A stretch of DNA of 64,000 nt, from NCBI RefSeq assembly GCF_020379485.1, contig NC_063448.1, forward strand, positions 13,539,726 to 13,603,725, in the 5' to 3' direction. Each line of letters opens with the position of its first letter. Position 1 is the first letter of the stretch. The notes beneath the pieces were generated by a model. That model had not been told where the DNA came from. It saw only the letters and a program-made list of their open reading frames with translations, and did not search any database. Position numbers and translations under genes: made by a program. Positions 10,886 through 21,540 of the stretch are shown here, in pieces. The DNA comes from Brassica napus. Taxonomy: Eukaryota > Streptophyta > Magnoliopsida > Brassicales > Brassicaceae.

Positions 10886-12819
10886 TGTAATGACCCTAAA
10901 TGTAATGAACCCAAAAATTTGACCCAAACTATTCCCAAAGGCCATTTTGCCTTTCTTTAAAAGAGAGAGAGAGAAAGAGAGGAAGAAGAGGAAGGGAGAA
11001 AGCTCACCTGAGCTCGTCGCCGGAGCAACCGTGTGCCGTGACCACATTGAGCTCGTCACCACCGTTCGCTGCAGCTTAGAATCGCCGGAAACCGCCATGC
11101 AGTTAAGCTTAGTTTCGTCCGTTTAGTAATTCGCCGATAACTCTCTAACCGTTTCGAATCTCGTGCATCCAAGACCATCATCGTGTTCCTCTCGTCAAGA
11201 CGAAGCCGTAGACACCAACCACGCCTCAATCGGAGCCCGGACGAAGTCGCACGCGCCTCCCAAAGATTCGCCTCGGCGCGCGCGTGAAACACACGCGCCG
11301 CCGCCGTCCGCCGCAACTCCGCCGCCGGACCACCGTCCTCCGCCGCAGCTCCGCCGTCGCCGCCGGCCAACTTTCCGGTAAGCTACCGCGGGATCTCCGC
11401 CGTTGCCGCCGGTGACCGCCACCGGTGACTCGCCGGAGACTCGCCAACTCGGCCGAGTCGACCCGGTGAGTCAACTCGGTTGACTCGGTTAACCGGTTGG
11501 TTAGCCGGTTTAAATTGATTTCAATTCGGTTAGGTTAAACCGGTCGGTTAAAATCAATTTGAAATCGGTTAGGATAAACAGGATTAATTAATTAATTAAT
11601 TAATTAAATAATTAATTAAATAATTGATCTTTGACAAGCGGGTTGACTTTTCCGTAAATACCCGTTTTAAACCGTTCGAAAGGCGTTCTGACTCGAAATT
11701 TCGATCTGATTTCATATTTGGAATCCATTTGAGCAGCTGGAGTTCATATATACCACTTCTCTTCATTGCTAAGGTGAGGGCTACTCCGTTAAATCCCGAG
11801 CTAGTTTAGTACTACCATTATGGAAAGTTTAGTTTCGAAACATGGATCCGTCTCTTTGAATCGAGTCTGTTTGAGAGTCTTGGTTGTTCGTTATTGATAT
11901 TGATTGTTAAACCGGAAATAGGATAATAGAGGATTCAACAGTTGATTGAAATGATTGCTGCTAAAAACTGTTAATTATATATATGTATATATGTTAGTCC
12001 ATGTGTTGAGATTGCGGGGTGCATAGGTATCTGCACTAGGCCGCGGAATTTGCGGGGTACAGAGACGTTTGTACTAGGCCGTTTGATTGCGGGGGCACAT
12101 GACGTCTGTGCTAGCTACGCCTTGTTTGAGAGATCGCGGGGTACGGAGATATCTGTACTAGGCCGTGTGTTTAGCGGGGTACAGAGACGTATGTACTAGG
12201 CCGCTTGTTTGTGGAGATTGCGGGGGTACAGAGTGGACTACTGTACTTACGACGCTGTAGAGTTATATATATATATTTATATCCTTATGAGGAAATGCGG
12301 TATGTTATTATCGCATTGGTTGTAGCGTGTCTAGTCCACTAGACATATGTGATTGTTCTGTGTGGTGTAATAGACACCGTGTTTGCTTCATGCTAGAGCT
12401 AGGCCTACATAGTTGTAGTGCTATGAACTGAGTCAGTGGTTTGCGGTTTAGCATCCCATACCTCACTGGGCGATTCCCCTGTCGCTCACCCCTCCTTCTT
12501 TCCCCTTTTCAGGTGAGACCGACGAGCAGGAGTGATTATACCGGACCGGTGCTTTTGGGCTTTTACTACTATTGGGCTTTTAGGCTTCTATCGTTTTATC
12601 GCTTTTAGCGTTATCGGGCCTCTAGGCCTTTGGGCTTTTATCGTTTATGTTATTTCGTATTTCGGACTCTCGGTTTATGTCGTACTTTATGTTTCAGATT
12701 TTATTTTATATTATGGAATTCAAGCGTGGATGTTGACTTTCAAATATTTATATATGGATATTTCAGATATTTGTACTTATCGAATTATTTTTACTATTTC
12801 GAAAGTGACGGGTGTAACA
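10886..12819 (+). repeat. LTR 1 of tandem gypsy element
   Basis: Starts TGTAATGACC and ends GTGTAACA. Contains in order a GA-rich stretch (10964-11000), a GC-rich CCGCCG block (11270-11440), an ATTA microsatellite (11583-11625), a hairpin array (12014-12246) and a CT-rich segment ending TTTTCAG|GTGAG (12511). The last, with AAG|GTGAGG at 11771, could be the ends of a 739-nt leader intron (inferred). The (GA)n is the shortest of the three LTRs. Confidence 0.9.
12014..12246 (+). repeat. Array of six hairpin units in LTR 1
   Basis: Six related units spaced 38-47 bp, most with a GCGGGG-type lead and a CTAGGCCG-type trail. Stems: GTGCA/TGCAC (12019/12032), GTACA/TGTAC (12057/12070), GCACA/TGTGC (12095/12107), GTAC/GTAC (12141/12155), GTACA/TGTAC (12179/12192), GTACAG/CTGTAC (12226/12241). 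The stem sequences vary between units but stay complementary. CGG and CCG flanks can extend several stems. Function unknown. Confidence 0.75.
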
Positions 12820-12822
12820 ATT

Positions 12823-12834
12823 TGGTATCAGAGC
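12823..12834 (+). other. Primer-binding site, copy 1
   Basis: TGGTATCAGAGC three bases after the LTR end; complementary to initiator methionine tRNA. The same motif is found after LTR 2 near 19909. Confidence 0.85.
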
Positions 12835-13042
12835 GGGTTCCGTCCCGGCTCCGACCCGGGATGGCGATTTTGGAGACCTTGGTTTATTCGGTTTAAACGA
12901 TTTTAGACGATTTCAAAATATTTTCGGGGATTTGGGAACTTTGAAAATAAAAATAAATAGCACCTTTCCGTTCGGTATCACTCCTTCTTAAATGTTGGTA
13001 TCCACAGATCGGCATAAGTTAACTTTTTCTCTTTTCTTTCAG

Positions 13043-14380
13043 ATGGCGCCCAGGAAGAGAGTTATTCGTACTCAGACTGCCAGAGTTGCTAGAGAGGCTG
13101 AGGATGAGCATGTCCAGCCCGCAGTTCCGCAGCAGGCGGCTCCGCCTATTGATCAGGATGCTTTGAGACAGATGGTTCAGGATGCGGCTAGGCAGGTTGC
13201 ACAGGAGACAGTCCAGCAAGCTGCCCAGGAGGCTGCCCGAATAGCTGCTCAGGAGGTTGCCAGACAGATGGCTGCAGTACAGCAGGGTCCGCAGATTCGC
13301 ATGCAGCAGGCTCCACCAGTTCAGGTTCAGCATTATCATCAGGTTCCACATCAGCCGGCTCCAGTCCAGCAGTACCCTCAGGTTCCTGTTCAGCCGGTTC
13401 CAGGAGTTTTTCAGGTTCCACCGCCGCCACCTGCTTTCCCAGTTCAGGTGCCCGAGGTTGATGAGACATTTATCAGGGTGTTGGGACAGATGAAGTATGT
13501 GAGTTTGGAGCATTTCACTGGAACGACGGAACCTACAGTTGCTCACGATTGGAAGCACAATTTGGATAAGTGTTTGAAGACCATCTCGTGCCCACCAAGG
13601 CTCAAGCTAAACATCGCTGAGTTGTATTTGCGCGGAGATGCATCAATCTGGTGGGATGGAGTGAGATTGATGCACCGTGGCGAGCTGACATATGATGATT
13701 TTCTTTACGCGTTCAACAAGAAGTATTTTCCGAGGGAAGCTTTGCATGAGAAGAAGAATGATTTCGAGCATTTGAGGCAGGGTGCAAAGTCTGTCAGGGA
13801 GTATGAGCGGGAGTTTAACCAGCTCCGCAGATTTGTGGGTAACAACATAGATGAGGAGGATCTGATCAGGAGGTTCTTAGATGGGATGCGAGTAGAGCTT
13901 CGTGGTAGGTGCAGTGTGGTTACCTACACCAGTTTGGAGGATCTGGTAGAGAAGGCGGCTGTGCAGGAGAAATGTATGGGTGAGGAGCAGAAGTTCTCCA
14001 AAGCAGTTCAGCCTAAGGAAGGAGGGGCTTCGGGGTCGCAGAAGAGGCCTTGGGAGCAGACTGTAGCACCCCGTTGTGGGCGTTGTCGTCGCCAGCATTT
14101 TGGAGAGTGTCTCCAGTGCTTTAACTGTGGTCTGGTTGGGCATATCTCGAAGAATTGTAGGAAGCCGCCACGTACTCAGGTTGCAACGCCAAGAGCAGAT
14201 ATAGCACCAGCAGTGGCAGCGAGGAACTGTTACGGCTGCAACCAGCCGGGTCACATCTACAGAGATTGTCTGAGGAGAGGCAATGCAGCGCTTCCACCAC
14301 CACCGAAGCGTCCAGCCATCGCTCCACGGGTCTTTACAGTTGGAGATCCCCAGGGAGTTGAACCGATAGCGGGTATGTGA
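13043..14380 (+). CDS. Gypsy gag protein, copy 1 (445 aa)
   Basis: Capsid/nucleocapsid precursor. The start at MAPRKR is chosen because it follows a CT-rich tract and AG typical of a splice acceptor and begins the conserved basic N terminus. Residues about 30-150 are Q/A/P-rich, with heptad-like AAR/AAQ repeats followed by PVQ/QVP repeats. The retrotransposon gag domain follows (ASIWWDG, REYEREFNQLRRF). Near the C terminus are CCHC knuckles CFNCGLVGHISKNC and CYGCNQPGHIYRDC, preceded by CGRCRRQHFGEC. The ORF ends at TGA, 14378-14380, inside the candidate intron described below. No internal lesion. Confidence 0.9.
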   Translation: MAPRKRVIRTQTARVAREAEDEHVQPAVPQQAAPPIDQDALRQMVQDAARQVAQETVQQAAQEAARIAAQEVARQMAAVQQGPQIRMQQAPPVQVQHYHQVPHQPAPVQQYPQVPVQPVPGVFQVPPPPPAFPVQVPEVDETFIRVLGQMKYVSLEHFTGTTEPTVAHDWKHNLDKCLKTISCPPRLKLNIAELYLRGDASIWWDGVRLMHRGELTYDDFLYAFNKKYFPREALHEKKNDFEHLRQGAKSVREYEREFNQLRRFVGNNIDEEDLIRRFLDGMRVELRGRCSVVTYTSLEDLVEKAAVQEKCMGEEQKFSKAVQPKEGGASGSQKRPWEQTVAPRCGRCRRQHFGECLQCFNCGLVGHISKNCRKPPRTQVATPRADIAPAVAARNCYGCNQPGHIYRDCLRRGNAALPPPPKRPAIAPRVFTVGDPQGVEPIAGM

Positions 14381-14452
14381 CTTTTTCATACTTGTTGTGT
14401 TTGAGTATTTTGGTTTGTGGTTGTCATGTGTAGTTAGCAAAATCTCGTGTAG
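14373..14452 (+). other. Candidate 80-nt GT-AG intron between gag and pol (copy 1)
   Basis: Begins GG|GTATGT and ends TCTCGTGTAG|GA, is T-rich, and contains the gag stop. Gag and pol are in different frames. Because 80 is not a multiple of 3, removing exactly this segment puts the pol frame in register with gag. An identical-length segment is at 21459-21538. Splicing is predicted from sequence only. Confidence 0.55.
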
Positions 14453-14454
14453 GA

Positions 14455-17400
14455 TTGGTTTCGGTTGGAGGAAAGTCAGCTCACACTTTATTCGACACGG
14501 GAGCCTCTAATAGTTTTGTGAGTCCACGCTTAGCCCAGTCTTGGCCTTTTCGGGGTGTCTTCGAACCGAAGGCTAAGAAGATTCAGACTGCCGGCACGAA
14601 GAAGTTGGGAGCAGTCGGCATTCATCGCAATGTACCAGTTTTTCTTGGAGGAGTTGAGTTTCTCGGAGATTTGACGGAGCTGGAGATGAGCTGCTACGAT
14701 GTTATACTTGGAATGGATTGGTTGTCACGACATCAAGTAGTACTGGATTGTCCGAGAGCGAGAGTCCATATCCCCAGAGCAGAAGGGAAGATCATATTCC
14801 AGGGGATTCAGACGCACCATGGAATTTCCATTGTCTCCATGTTGCGCGCAGATGAGCTACTGGAGAGAGGAGCAGAAGGATTTTTGGCGACCATTTCGAT
14901 GGTTAAGGAGGATGGTCAGCAGGAGCTGCATGACATTCCAGTGGTTTCCGAGTACGAAGACGTTTTTGAGGCTTTAAAAGGGCCGCCACCAGCTAGAGCA
15001 GACGTTCTTGCGATCGAGGTGGAGCCAGGAGCAACACCAGTTTCACGAGCCCCATACCGCCTTGCACCAGCTGAGATGGCGGAATTGAAGAAACAGTTGG
15101 AAGAGTTATCGGATAAGGGATTTATCAGGCCGAGTACTTCACCGTGGGGAGCACCAGTGTTGTTCGTGAAAAAGAAAGATGGGAGTTTCAGACTTTGTAT
15201 CGACTATAGAGGTCTGAACAAAGTGACCATCAAGAATAAGTATCCGCTTCCGCGTATTGACGAGTTGTTGGACCAGTTGCAGGGAGCTTCTTGGTTCTCT
15301 AAGATTGACTTGGCATCGGGATACCACCAGATTGCGATAGCTGATGGAGATGTGCGGAAGACGGCCTTCCGTACACGCTATGGGCATTATGAGTTTGTGG
15401 TGATGCCATTTGGATTGACGAACGCACCGGCAGCGTTCATGAAGCTTATGAATGATGTGTTTCGGGAGCACTTGGATAAGTGTGTGATCGTTTTCATCGA
15501 CGACATTTTGGTTTATTCTCGGAGTAAAGAAGAGCATGCTGAGCATTTGAGGATTGTGCTGGATAAGCTTCGGGAACACCAGTTGTTTGCCAAGCTGAGT
15601 AAGTGTAGCTTTTGGCAGAGGAAGATTGGATTTTTGGGCCATGTGATTTCAGAAGTAGGAGTTGCAGTAGATCAGGAGAAGATTACCGCCATTTCAGAGT
15701 GGCCGACGCCAAAGAATGCTACGGAGATCCGCAGTTTTCTCGGTTTGGCAGGGTACTACAGGAAGTACGTCAAGAGTTTTGCTAGCATTGCAAAGCCGAT
15801 GACAAAGCTGACGGGCAAAGACGTCAAGTTTGATTGGTCAGACGATTGCTCGAGGAGTTTCACTGAGTTAAAGCGACAGCTGACCCATGCGCCCGTTTTG
15901 GTACTCCCGAGGCCAGGGATACCATATGAGGTTTACACTGATGCGTCAGGCACTGGTTTAGGATGTGTATTGATGCAGGAAGGTCAGGTCATTGCATATG
16001 CATCACGTCAGTTGAGGCCTCACGAGGTCAACTATCCTACGCATGATTTGGAGTTAGCAGCAGTTGTATTTGCACTGAAGATCTGGAGATCATATTTATA
16101 TGGGGAGAAGGTGAAGATCTTCACGGACCATAAGAGTTTGAAATATATCTTCACTCAGGCGGATTTGAATTTGAGGCAGCGTAGGTGGGTCGAGTTGTTA
16201 GCAGACTACAACCTGGATATTGCTTATCATCCGGGAAAAGCTAATCAAGTAGCAGATGCCTTGAGCAGGCGCAGGAGCGATGTTTCAGGAACCAAGGAGG
16301 TTCAAGAGTTTACTAGGACACTTGCTAGTCTCAGATTGTGTGCCACTACCGTGGAAGGTGAGGCAGTTGGCCTCGAGGCTGTGGAGCAAGCAGATTTGTT
16401 ATGGAAAGTGCGTAAGGCTCAGGATGCTGATAAGGCTTTGTGTAAGCAGATCGAGATTGAGAGTATTGGATATCATACAGCTTCGAGTGGGATGTTCATG
16501 TATCGGAACCGGGTTTGTGTGCCTAATGATGAGTTGTTAAAAAAGGAAATCTTGCAGCAGGCACACCACTCGCGTTTCTCTATTCATCCAGGAAACACCA
16601 AGATGTACAAGGATCTCAAGCGTTATTATCATTGGCCTGGCATGAAGAGGGATGTTGCTTCATTTATATCGCAGTGTCAGACGTGTCAGATGGTCAAGGC
16701 CGAGCATCAGGTGCCTAGCGGGTTATTGCAGAACCTGCCAATGCCAGAGTGGAAATGGGACATGGTAACTATGGATTTTGTGACGGGGTTGCCAACCACC
16801 TTAGGTGGAAAGAATGCCATCTGGGTAATCGTGGATAGACTTACCAAGTCAGCCCATTTTCTAGCTATTAAGAAGACGGACAGAGCTGATCAGTTAGCAC
16901 AGACTTACATCAGCGAGATTGTGAGATTGCATGGAGTTCCTGTCAGCATTGTATCAGATCGAGATACAAAGTTTACGTCCGAATTTTGGAGAGCCTTCCA
17001 GAAGGCGCTTGGGACGAAAGTGCATATGAGTACGGCTTATCACCCGCAGACAGACGGTCAGTCAGAGAGGACGATTCAGACTTTGGAGGATATGCTTAGA
17101 GCTTGTGTTTTGGATTGGGAAGGGAGTTGGGCAAAGTACCTACCCCTAGCGGAGTTTGCCTACAATAATAGTTATCACTCGAGCATTAAGATGGCGCCAT
17201 ATGAGGCCCTTTATGGTAGGCCTTGTCGCACACCGCTTTGTTGGACCGAAGTGGGGGAGCGACGTGAGATAGAACCTGCAATGGTTCAAGAGACAGTTGA
17301 GCAGGTTGAGATGCTTAAGATACGGCTTAGGGAAGCCCATGACCGTCAGAAGAGTTATGCAGATAAGCGGCGTAAAGATTTGGAGTTCCAGGTTGGCGAC

Positions 17401-17688
17401 CTGGTATACCTGAAAATGAGGACATTTCAGGGAGGATCTAAGACTCGGAAGCTGAAGAAGCTTAAACCGAGATATATGGGACCATATCCCATTTTGGAGC
17501 GAATTGGAGCAGTTGCTTACCGATTGGATTTATCCGAAGAGTTATCAGATTTCCATGACGTGTTTCATGTTTCTGTTTTGAGGAAAGTCGTGAGAGAACC
17601 GGAGCTCATTTTGCAGCAGCCGAGCTCATTTTGCAGCAGCCGCCCAGTGACCTTGGTAGGAATTTGCGTGCGCCGTGTCAGCCAGTAG
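14455..17688 (+). CDS. Gypsy pol polyprotein, copy 1 (PR-RT-RH-IN)
   Basis: Open for 1077 codons. Starts in the protease region ([10 protein letters not shown], active-site D of DTGA). Reverse transcriptase has [23 protein letters not shown] and the catalytic FIDDILVYS (YxDD variant usual in gypsy). RNase H has [10 protein letters not shown] and [11 protein letters not shown]. Integrase has the HHCC zinc region ([16 protein letters not shown]) and the DDE core ([24 protein letters not shown]). The GPY module is around RYMGPYPI. No separate initiator: the first residues follow the candidate splice acceptor. A 20-bp tandem duplication at 17602-17641 shifts the frame, so the ORF ends early and loses the chromodomain-like tail found in another frame at 17631-17855. 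Otherwise undamaged. Confidence 0.9.
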   Translation: MVSVGGKSAHTLFDTGASNSFVSPRLAQSWPFRGVFEPKAKKIQTAGTKKLGAVGIHRNVPVFLGGVEFLGDLTELEMSCYDVILGMDWLSRHQVVLDCPRARVHIPRAEGKIIFQGIQTHHGISIVSMLRADELLERGAEGFLATISMVKEDGQQELHDIPVVSEYEDVFEALKGPPPARADVLAIEVEPGATPVSRAPYRLAPAEMAELKKQLEELSDKGFIRPSTSPWGAPVLFVKKKDGSFRLCIDYRGLNKVTIKNKYPLPRIDELLDQLQGASWFSKIDLASGYHQIAIADGDVRKTAFRTRYGHYEFVVMPFGLTNAPAAFMKLMNDVFREHLDKCVIVFIDDILVYSRSKEEHAEHLRIVLDKLREHQLFAKLSKCSFWQRKIGFLGHVISEVGVAVDQEKITAISEWPTPKNATEIRSFLGLAGYYRKYVKSFASIAKPMTKLTGKDVKFDWSDDCSRSFTELKRQLTHAPVLVLPRPGIPYEVYTDASGTGLGCVLMQEGQVIAYASRQLRPHEVNYPTHDLELAAVVFALKIWRSYLYGEKVKIFTDHKSLKYIFTQADLNLRQRRWVELLADYNLDIAYHPGKANQVADALSRRRSDVSGTKEVQEFTRTLASLRLCATTVEGEAVGLEAVEQADLLWKVRKAQDADKALCKQIEIESIGYHTASSGMFMYRNRVCVPNDELLKKEILQQAHHSRFSIHPGNTKMYKDLKRYYHWPGMKRDVASFISQCQTCQMVKAEHQVPSGLLQNLPMPEWKWDMVTMDFVTGLPTTLGGKNAIWVIVDRLTKSAHFLAIKKTDRADQLAQTYISEIVRLHGVPVSIVSDRDTKFTSEFWRAFQKALGTKVHMSTAYHPQTDGQSERTIQTLEDMLRACVLDWEGSWAKYLPLAEFAYNNSYHSSIKMAPYEALYGRPCRTPLCWTEVGERREIEPAMVQETVEQVEMLKIRLREAHDRQKSYADKRRKDLEFQVGDLVYLKMRTFQGGSKTRKLKKLKPRYMGPYPILERIGAVAYRLDLSEELSDFHDVFHVSVLRKVVREPELILQQPSSFCSSRPVTLVGICVRRVSQ
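17602..17641 (+). repeat. 20-bp tandem duplication near the end of pol, copy 1
   Basis: Two perfect adjacent 20-bp units (GAGCTCATTT... at 17602 and 17622). The extra 20 bp changes the frame. The same duplication is at about 24689-24728 in copy 2. Confidence 0.85.
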
Positions 17689-17855
17689 AGCTATTGGATC
17701 GCCAAGTGAGAGCAGATGATGGTATGATGACTATGTTGGTCAAAGTTCGTTGGGAGAGAGATGGTATTCAGGAGGAGACTTGGGAGTCCGAGCCCCAGAT
17801 GAGGATTGATTATCCGGAGCTTTTCCGGGTTGACATTGGGCATGACAGCTTATGA
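17642..17855 (+). pseudogene. Out-of-frame chromodomain-like C-terminal tail, copy 1
   Basis: Just after the duplication a different frame encodes VKVRWERDGIQEETWESE, the pattern of the group II chromodomain at the C terminus of Tekay/Del integrases, and ends in TGA at 17853-17855. Such domains bias chromovirus integration to particular chromatin. It is separated from pol only by the duplication. Confidence 0.75.
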
Positions 17856-17895
17856 ATTGAATTCGGGGACGAATTCCTTGTAAGTAGGGGAGAAT

Positions 17896-17971
17896 TGTAA
17901 TGACCCTAAATGTAATGACCCCAAAAATTTGACCCAAACTATTCCCAAAGGCCATTTTGCCTTTCTTTAAA

Positions 17972-18043
<72 letters not shown>

Positions 18044-19905
18044 AGAGGAGAAGAGCCTGAGCCTGAGCTCGTCGCCGGAGCAACCGTGTGCCGTGACCAC
18101 GTTCAGCTCGTCACCACCGTTCGCTGCAGCTTAGAATCGCCGGAAACCGCCATGCAGTTAAGCTTAGTTTCGTCCGTTTAGTAATTCGCCAATAACTCTC
18201 TAACCGTTGCGAATCTCGTGCATCCAAGACCATCATCGTGTTCCTCTCGTCAAGACGAAGCCGTAGACACCAACCACGCCTCAATCGGAGCCCGGACGAA
18301 GCCGCACGCGCCTCCCGAAGATTCGCCTCGGCGCGCGCGTGAAACACACGCGCCGCCGCCGTCCGCCGCAACTCCGCCGCCGGACCACCGTCCTCCGCCG
18401 CAACTCCGCCGCCGGACCACCGTCCTCCGCCGCAGCTCCGCCGTCGCCGCCGGCCAACTTTCCGGTAAGCTACCGCGGGATCTCCGCCGTTGCCGCCGGT
18501 GACCGCCACCGGTGACTCGCCGGAGACTCGCCAACTCGGCCGAGTCAACCCGGTGAGTCAACTCGGTTGACTCGGTTAACCGGTTAGTTAGCCGGTTTAA
18601 ATTGATTTCAATTCGGTTAGGTTAAACCGGTCGGTTAAAATCAATTGGAAATCGGTTAGGATAAACCGGATTAATTAATTAATTAATTAATTAATTAATA
18701 ATTAATTAAATAATTGATCTTTGACCAGCGGGTTGACTTTTCCGTAAATACCCGTTTTAAACCGTTCGAAAGGCGTTCTGACTCGAAATTTCGATCTGAT
18801 TTCAGATTTGGAATCCATTTGAGCAGCTGGAGTTATATACCACTTCTCTTCATTGCTAAGGTGAGGGCTACTCCGTTAAATCCCGAGCTAGTTTAGTACT
18901 ACCATTATGGAAAGTTTAGTTTCGAAACATGGATCCGTCTCTTTGAATCGAGTCTGTTTGAGAGTCTTGGTTGTTCGTTATTGATATTGATTGTTAAACC
19001 GGAAATAGGATAATAGAGGATTCAACAGTTGATTGAAATGATTGCTGCTAAAAACTGTTAATTATATATATGTATATATGTTAGTCCATGTGTTGAGATT
19101 GCGGGGTGCATAGGTATCTGCACTAGGCCGCGGAATTTGCGGGGTACAGAGACGTTTGTACTAGGCCGTTTGATTGCGGGGGCACATGACGTCTGTGCTA
19201 GCTACGCCTTGTTTGAGAGATCGCGGGGTACGGAGATATCTGTACTAGGCCGTGTGTTTAGCGGGGTACAGAGACGTATGTACTAGGCCGCTTGTTTGTG
19301 GAGATTGCGGGGGTACAGAGTGGACTACTGTACTTACGACGCTGTAGAGTTATATATATATATTTATATCCTTATGAGGAAATGCGGTATGTTATTATCG
19401 CATTGGTTGTAGCGTGTCTAGTCCACTAGACATATGTGATTGTTCTGTGTGGTGTAATAGACACCGTGTTTGCTTCATGCTAGAGCTAGGCCTACATAGT
19501 TGTAGTGCTATGAACTGAGTCAGTGGTTTGCGGTTTAGCATCCCATACCTCACTGGGCGATTCCCCTGTCGCTCACCCCTCCTTCTTTCCCCCTTTCAGG
19601 TGAGACCGACGAGCAGGAGTGATTATACCGGACCGGTGCTTTTGGGCTTTTACTACTATTGGGCTTTTAGGCTTCTATCGTTTTATCGCTTTTAGCGTTA
19701 TCGGGCCTCTAGGCCTTTGGGCTTTTATCGTTTATGTTATTTCGTATTTCGGACTCTCGGTTTATGTCGTACTTTATGTTTCAGATTTTACTTTATATTA
19801 TGGAATTCAAGCGTGGATGTTGACTTTCAAATATTTATATATGGATATTTCAGATATTTGTACTTATCGAATTTTTTTACTATTTCGAAAGTGACGGGTG
19901 TAACA
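17896..19905 (+). repeat. LTR 2 (shared middle LTR)
   Basis: 2010 bp, TGTAATGACC...GTGTAACA, preceded by polypurine AGGGGAGAAT (17886-17895). It has a longer (GA)n (17974-18040) and an extra ~30-bp GC-rich unit near 18370-18425 compared with LTR 1. It serves as 3' LTR of copy 1 and 5' LTR of copy 2. At several diagnostic sites it agrees with LTR 1 against LTR 3. Confidence 0.9.
19101..19333 (+). repeat. Six-hairpin array in LTR 2
   Basis: Same array as in LTR 1, offset by 7087 bp, with all six stems preserved. Confidence 0.75.
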
Positions 19906-20128
19906 ATTTGGTATCAGAGCGGGTTCCGTCCCGGCTCCGACCCGGGATGGCGATTTTGGAGACCTTGGTTTATTCGGTTTAAACGATTTTAGACGATTTC
20001 AAAATATTTTCGGGGATTTGGGAACTTTGAAAATAAAAATAAATAGCACCTTTCCGTTCGGTATCACTCCTTCTTAAATGTTGGTATCCACAGATCGGCA
20101 TAAGTTAACTTTTTCGCTTTTCTTTCAG

Positions 20129-21466
20129 ATGGCGCCCAGGAAGAGAGTTATTCGTACTCAGACTGCCAGAGTTGCTAGAGAGGCTGAGGATGAGCATGTC
20201 CAGCCCGCAGTTCCGCAGCAGGCGGCTCCGCCTATTGATCAGGATGCTTTGAGACAGATGGTTCAGGATGCGGCTAGGCAGGTTGCACAGGAGACAGTCC
20301 AGCAAGCTGCCCAGGAGGCTGCCCGAATAGCTGCTCAGGAGGTTGCCAGACAGATGGCTGCAGTACAGCAGGGTCCGCAGATTCGCATGCAGCAGGCTCC
20401 ACCAGTTCAGGTTCAGCATTATCATCAGGTTCCACATCAGCCGGCTCCAGTCCAGCAGTACCCTCAGGTTCCTGTTCAGCCGGTTCCAGGAGTTTTTCAG
20501 GTTCCACCGCCGCCACCTGCTTTCCCAGTTCAGGTGCCCGAGGTTGATGAGACATTTATCAGGGTGTTGGGACAGATGAAGTATGTGAGTTTGGAGCATT
20601 TCACTGGAACGACGGAACCTACAGTTGCTCACGATTGGAAGCACAATTTGGATAAGTGTTTGAAGACCATCTCGTGCCCACCAAGGCTCAAGCTAAACAT
20701 CGCTGAGTTGTATTTGCGCGGAGATGCATCAATCTGGTGGGATGGAGTGAGATTGATGCACCGTGGCGAGCTGACATATGATGATTTTCTTTACGCGTTC
20801 AACAAGAAGTTTTTTCTGAGGGAAGCTTTGCATGAGAAGAAGAATGATTTCGAGCATTTGAGGCAGGGTGCAAAGTCTGTCAGGGAGTATGAGCGGGAGT
20901 TTAACCAGCTCCGCAGATTTGTGGGTAACAACATAGATGAGGAGGATCTGATCAGGAGGTTCTTAGATGGGATGCGAGTAGAGCTTCGTGGTAGGTGCAG
21001 TGTGGTTACCTACACCAGTTTGGAGGATCTGGTAGAGAAGGCGGCTGTGCAGGAGAAATGTATGGGTGAGGAGCAGAAGTTCTCCAAAGCAGTTCAGCCT
21101 AAGGCAGGAGGGGCTTCGGGGTCGCAGAAGAGGCCTTGGGAGCAGACTGTAGCACCCCGTTGTGGGCGTTGTCGTCGCCAGCATTTTGGAGAGTGTCTCC
21201 AGTGCTTTAACTGTGGTCTGGTTGGGCATATCTCGAAGAATTGTAGGAAGCCGCCACGTACTCAGGTTGCAACGCCAGCAGCAGCAGTAGCACCAGCAGT
21301 GGCAGCGAGGAACTGTTACGGCTGCAACCAGCCGGGTCACATCTACAGAGATTGTCTGAGGAGAGGCAATGCAGCGCTTCCACCACCACCGAAGCGTCCA
21401 GCCATCGCTCCACGGGTCTTTACAGTTGGAGATCCCCAGGGAGTTGAACCGATAGCGGGTATGTGA
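20129..21466 (+). CDS. Gypsy gag protein, copy 2 (445 aa)
   Basis: Same length and layout as the first gag, with Q/A/P-rich N terminus, gag core and two CCHC knuckles. It differs by a few substitutions, e.g. KKFFLRE for KKYFPRE in the gag core and an alanine-rich ATPAAAVAP before the second knuckle where copy 1 has RADI. No stop or frameshift. The candidate gag-pol intron follows at 21459-21538. Confidence 0.9.
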   Translation: MAPRKRVIRTQTARVAREAEDEHVQPAVPQQAAPPIDQDALRQMVQDAARQVAQETVQQAAQEAARIAAQEVARQMAAVQQGPQIRMQQAPPVQVQHYHQVPHQPAPVQQYPQVPVQPVPGVFQVPPPPPAFPVQVPEVDETFIRVLGQMKYVSLEHFTGTTEPTVAHDWKHNLDKCLKTISCPPRLKLNIAELYLRGDASIWWDGVRLMHRGELTYDDFLYAFNKKFFLREALHEKKNDFEHLRQGAKSVREYEREFNQLRRFVGNNIDEEDLIRRFLDGMRVELRGRCSVVTYTSLEDLVEKAAVQEKCMGEEQKFSKAVQPKAGGASGSQKRPWEQTVAPRCGRCRRQHFGECLQCFNCGLVGHISKNCRKPPRTQVATPAAAVAPAVAARNCYGCNQPGHIYRDCLRRGNAALPPPPKRPAIAPRVFTVGDPQGVEPIAGM

Positions 21467-21538
21467 CTTTTTCATACTTGTTGTGTTTGAGTATTTTGGT
21501 TTGTGGTTGTCATGTGTAGTTAGCAAAATCTCGTGTAG
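21459..21538 (+). other. Candidate 80-nt GT-AG intron between gag and pol (copy 2)
   Basis: Same boundaries and length as in copy 1. Confidence 0.55.
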
Positions 21539-21540
21539 GA

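Noticed and set aside
18111..18561. Arginine/proline-rich ORFs on both strands in the GC-rich LTR blocks (also near 11056-11474 and 25203-25545)
   Set aside because: They are translations of a CCGCCG-rich low-complexity LTR segment, differ in length between LTRs through small duplications and deletions, and have no domain.
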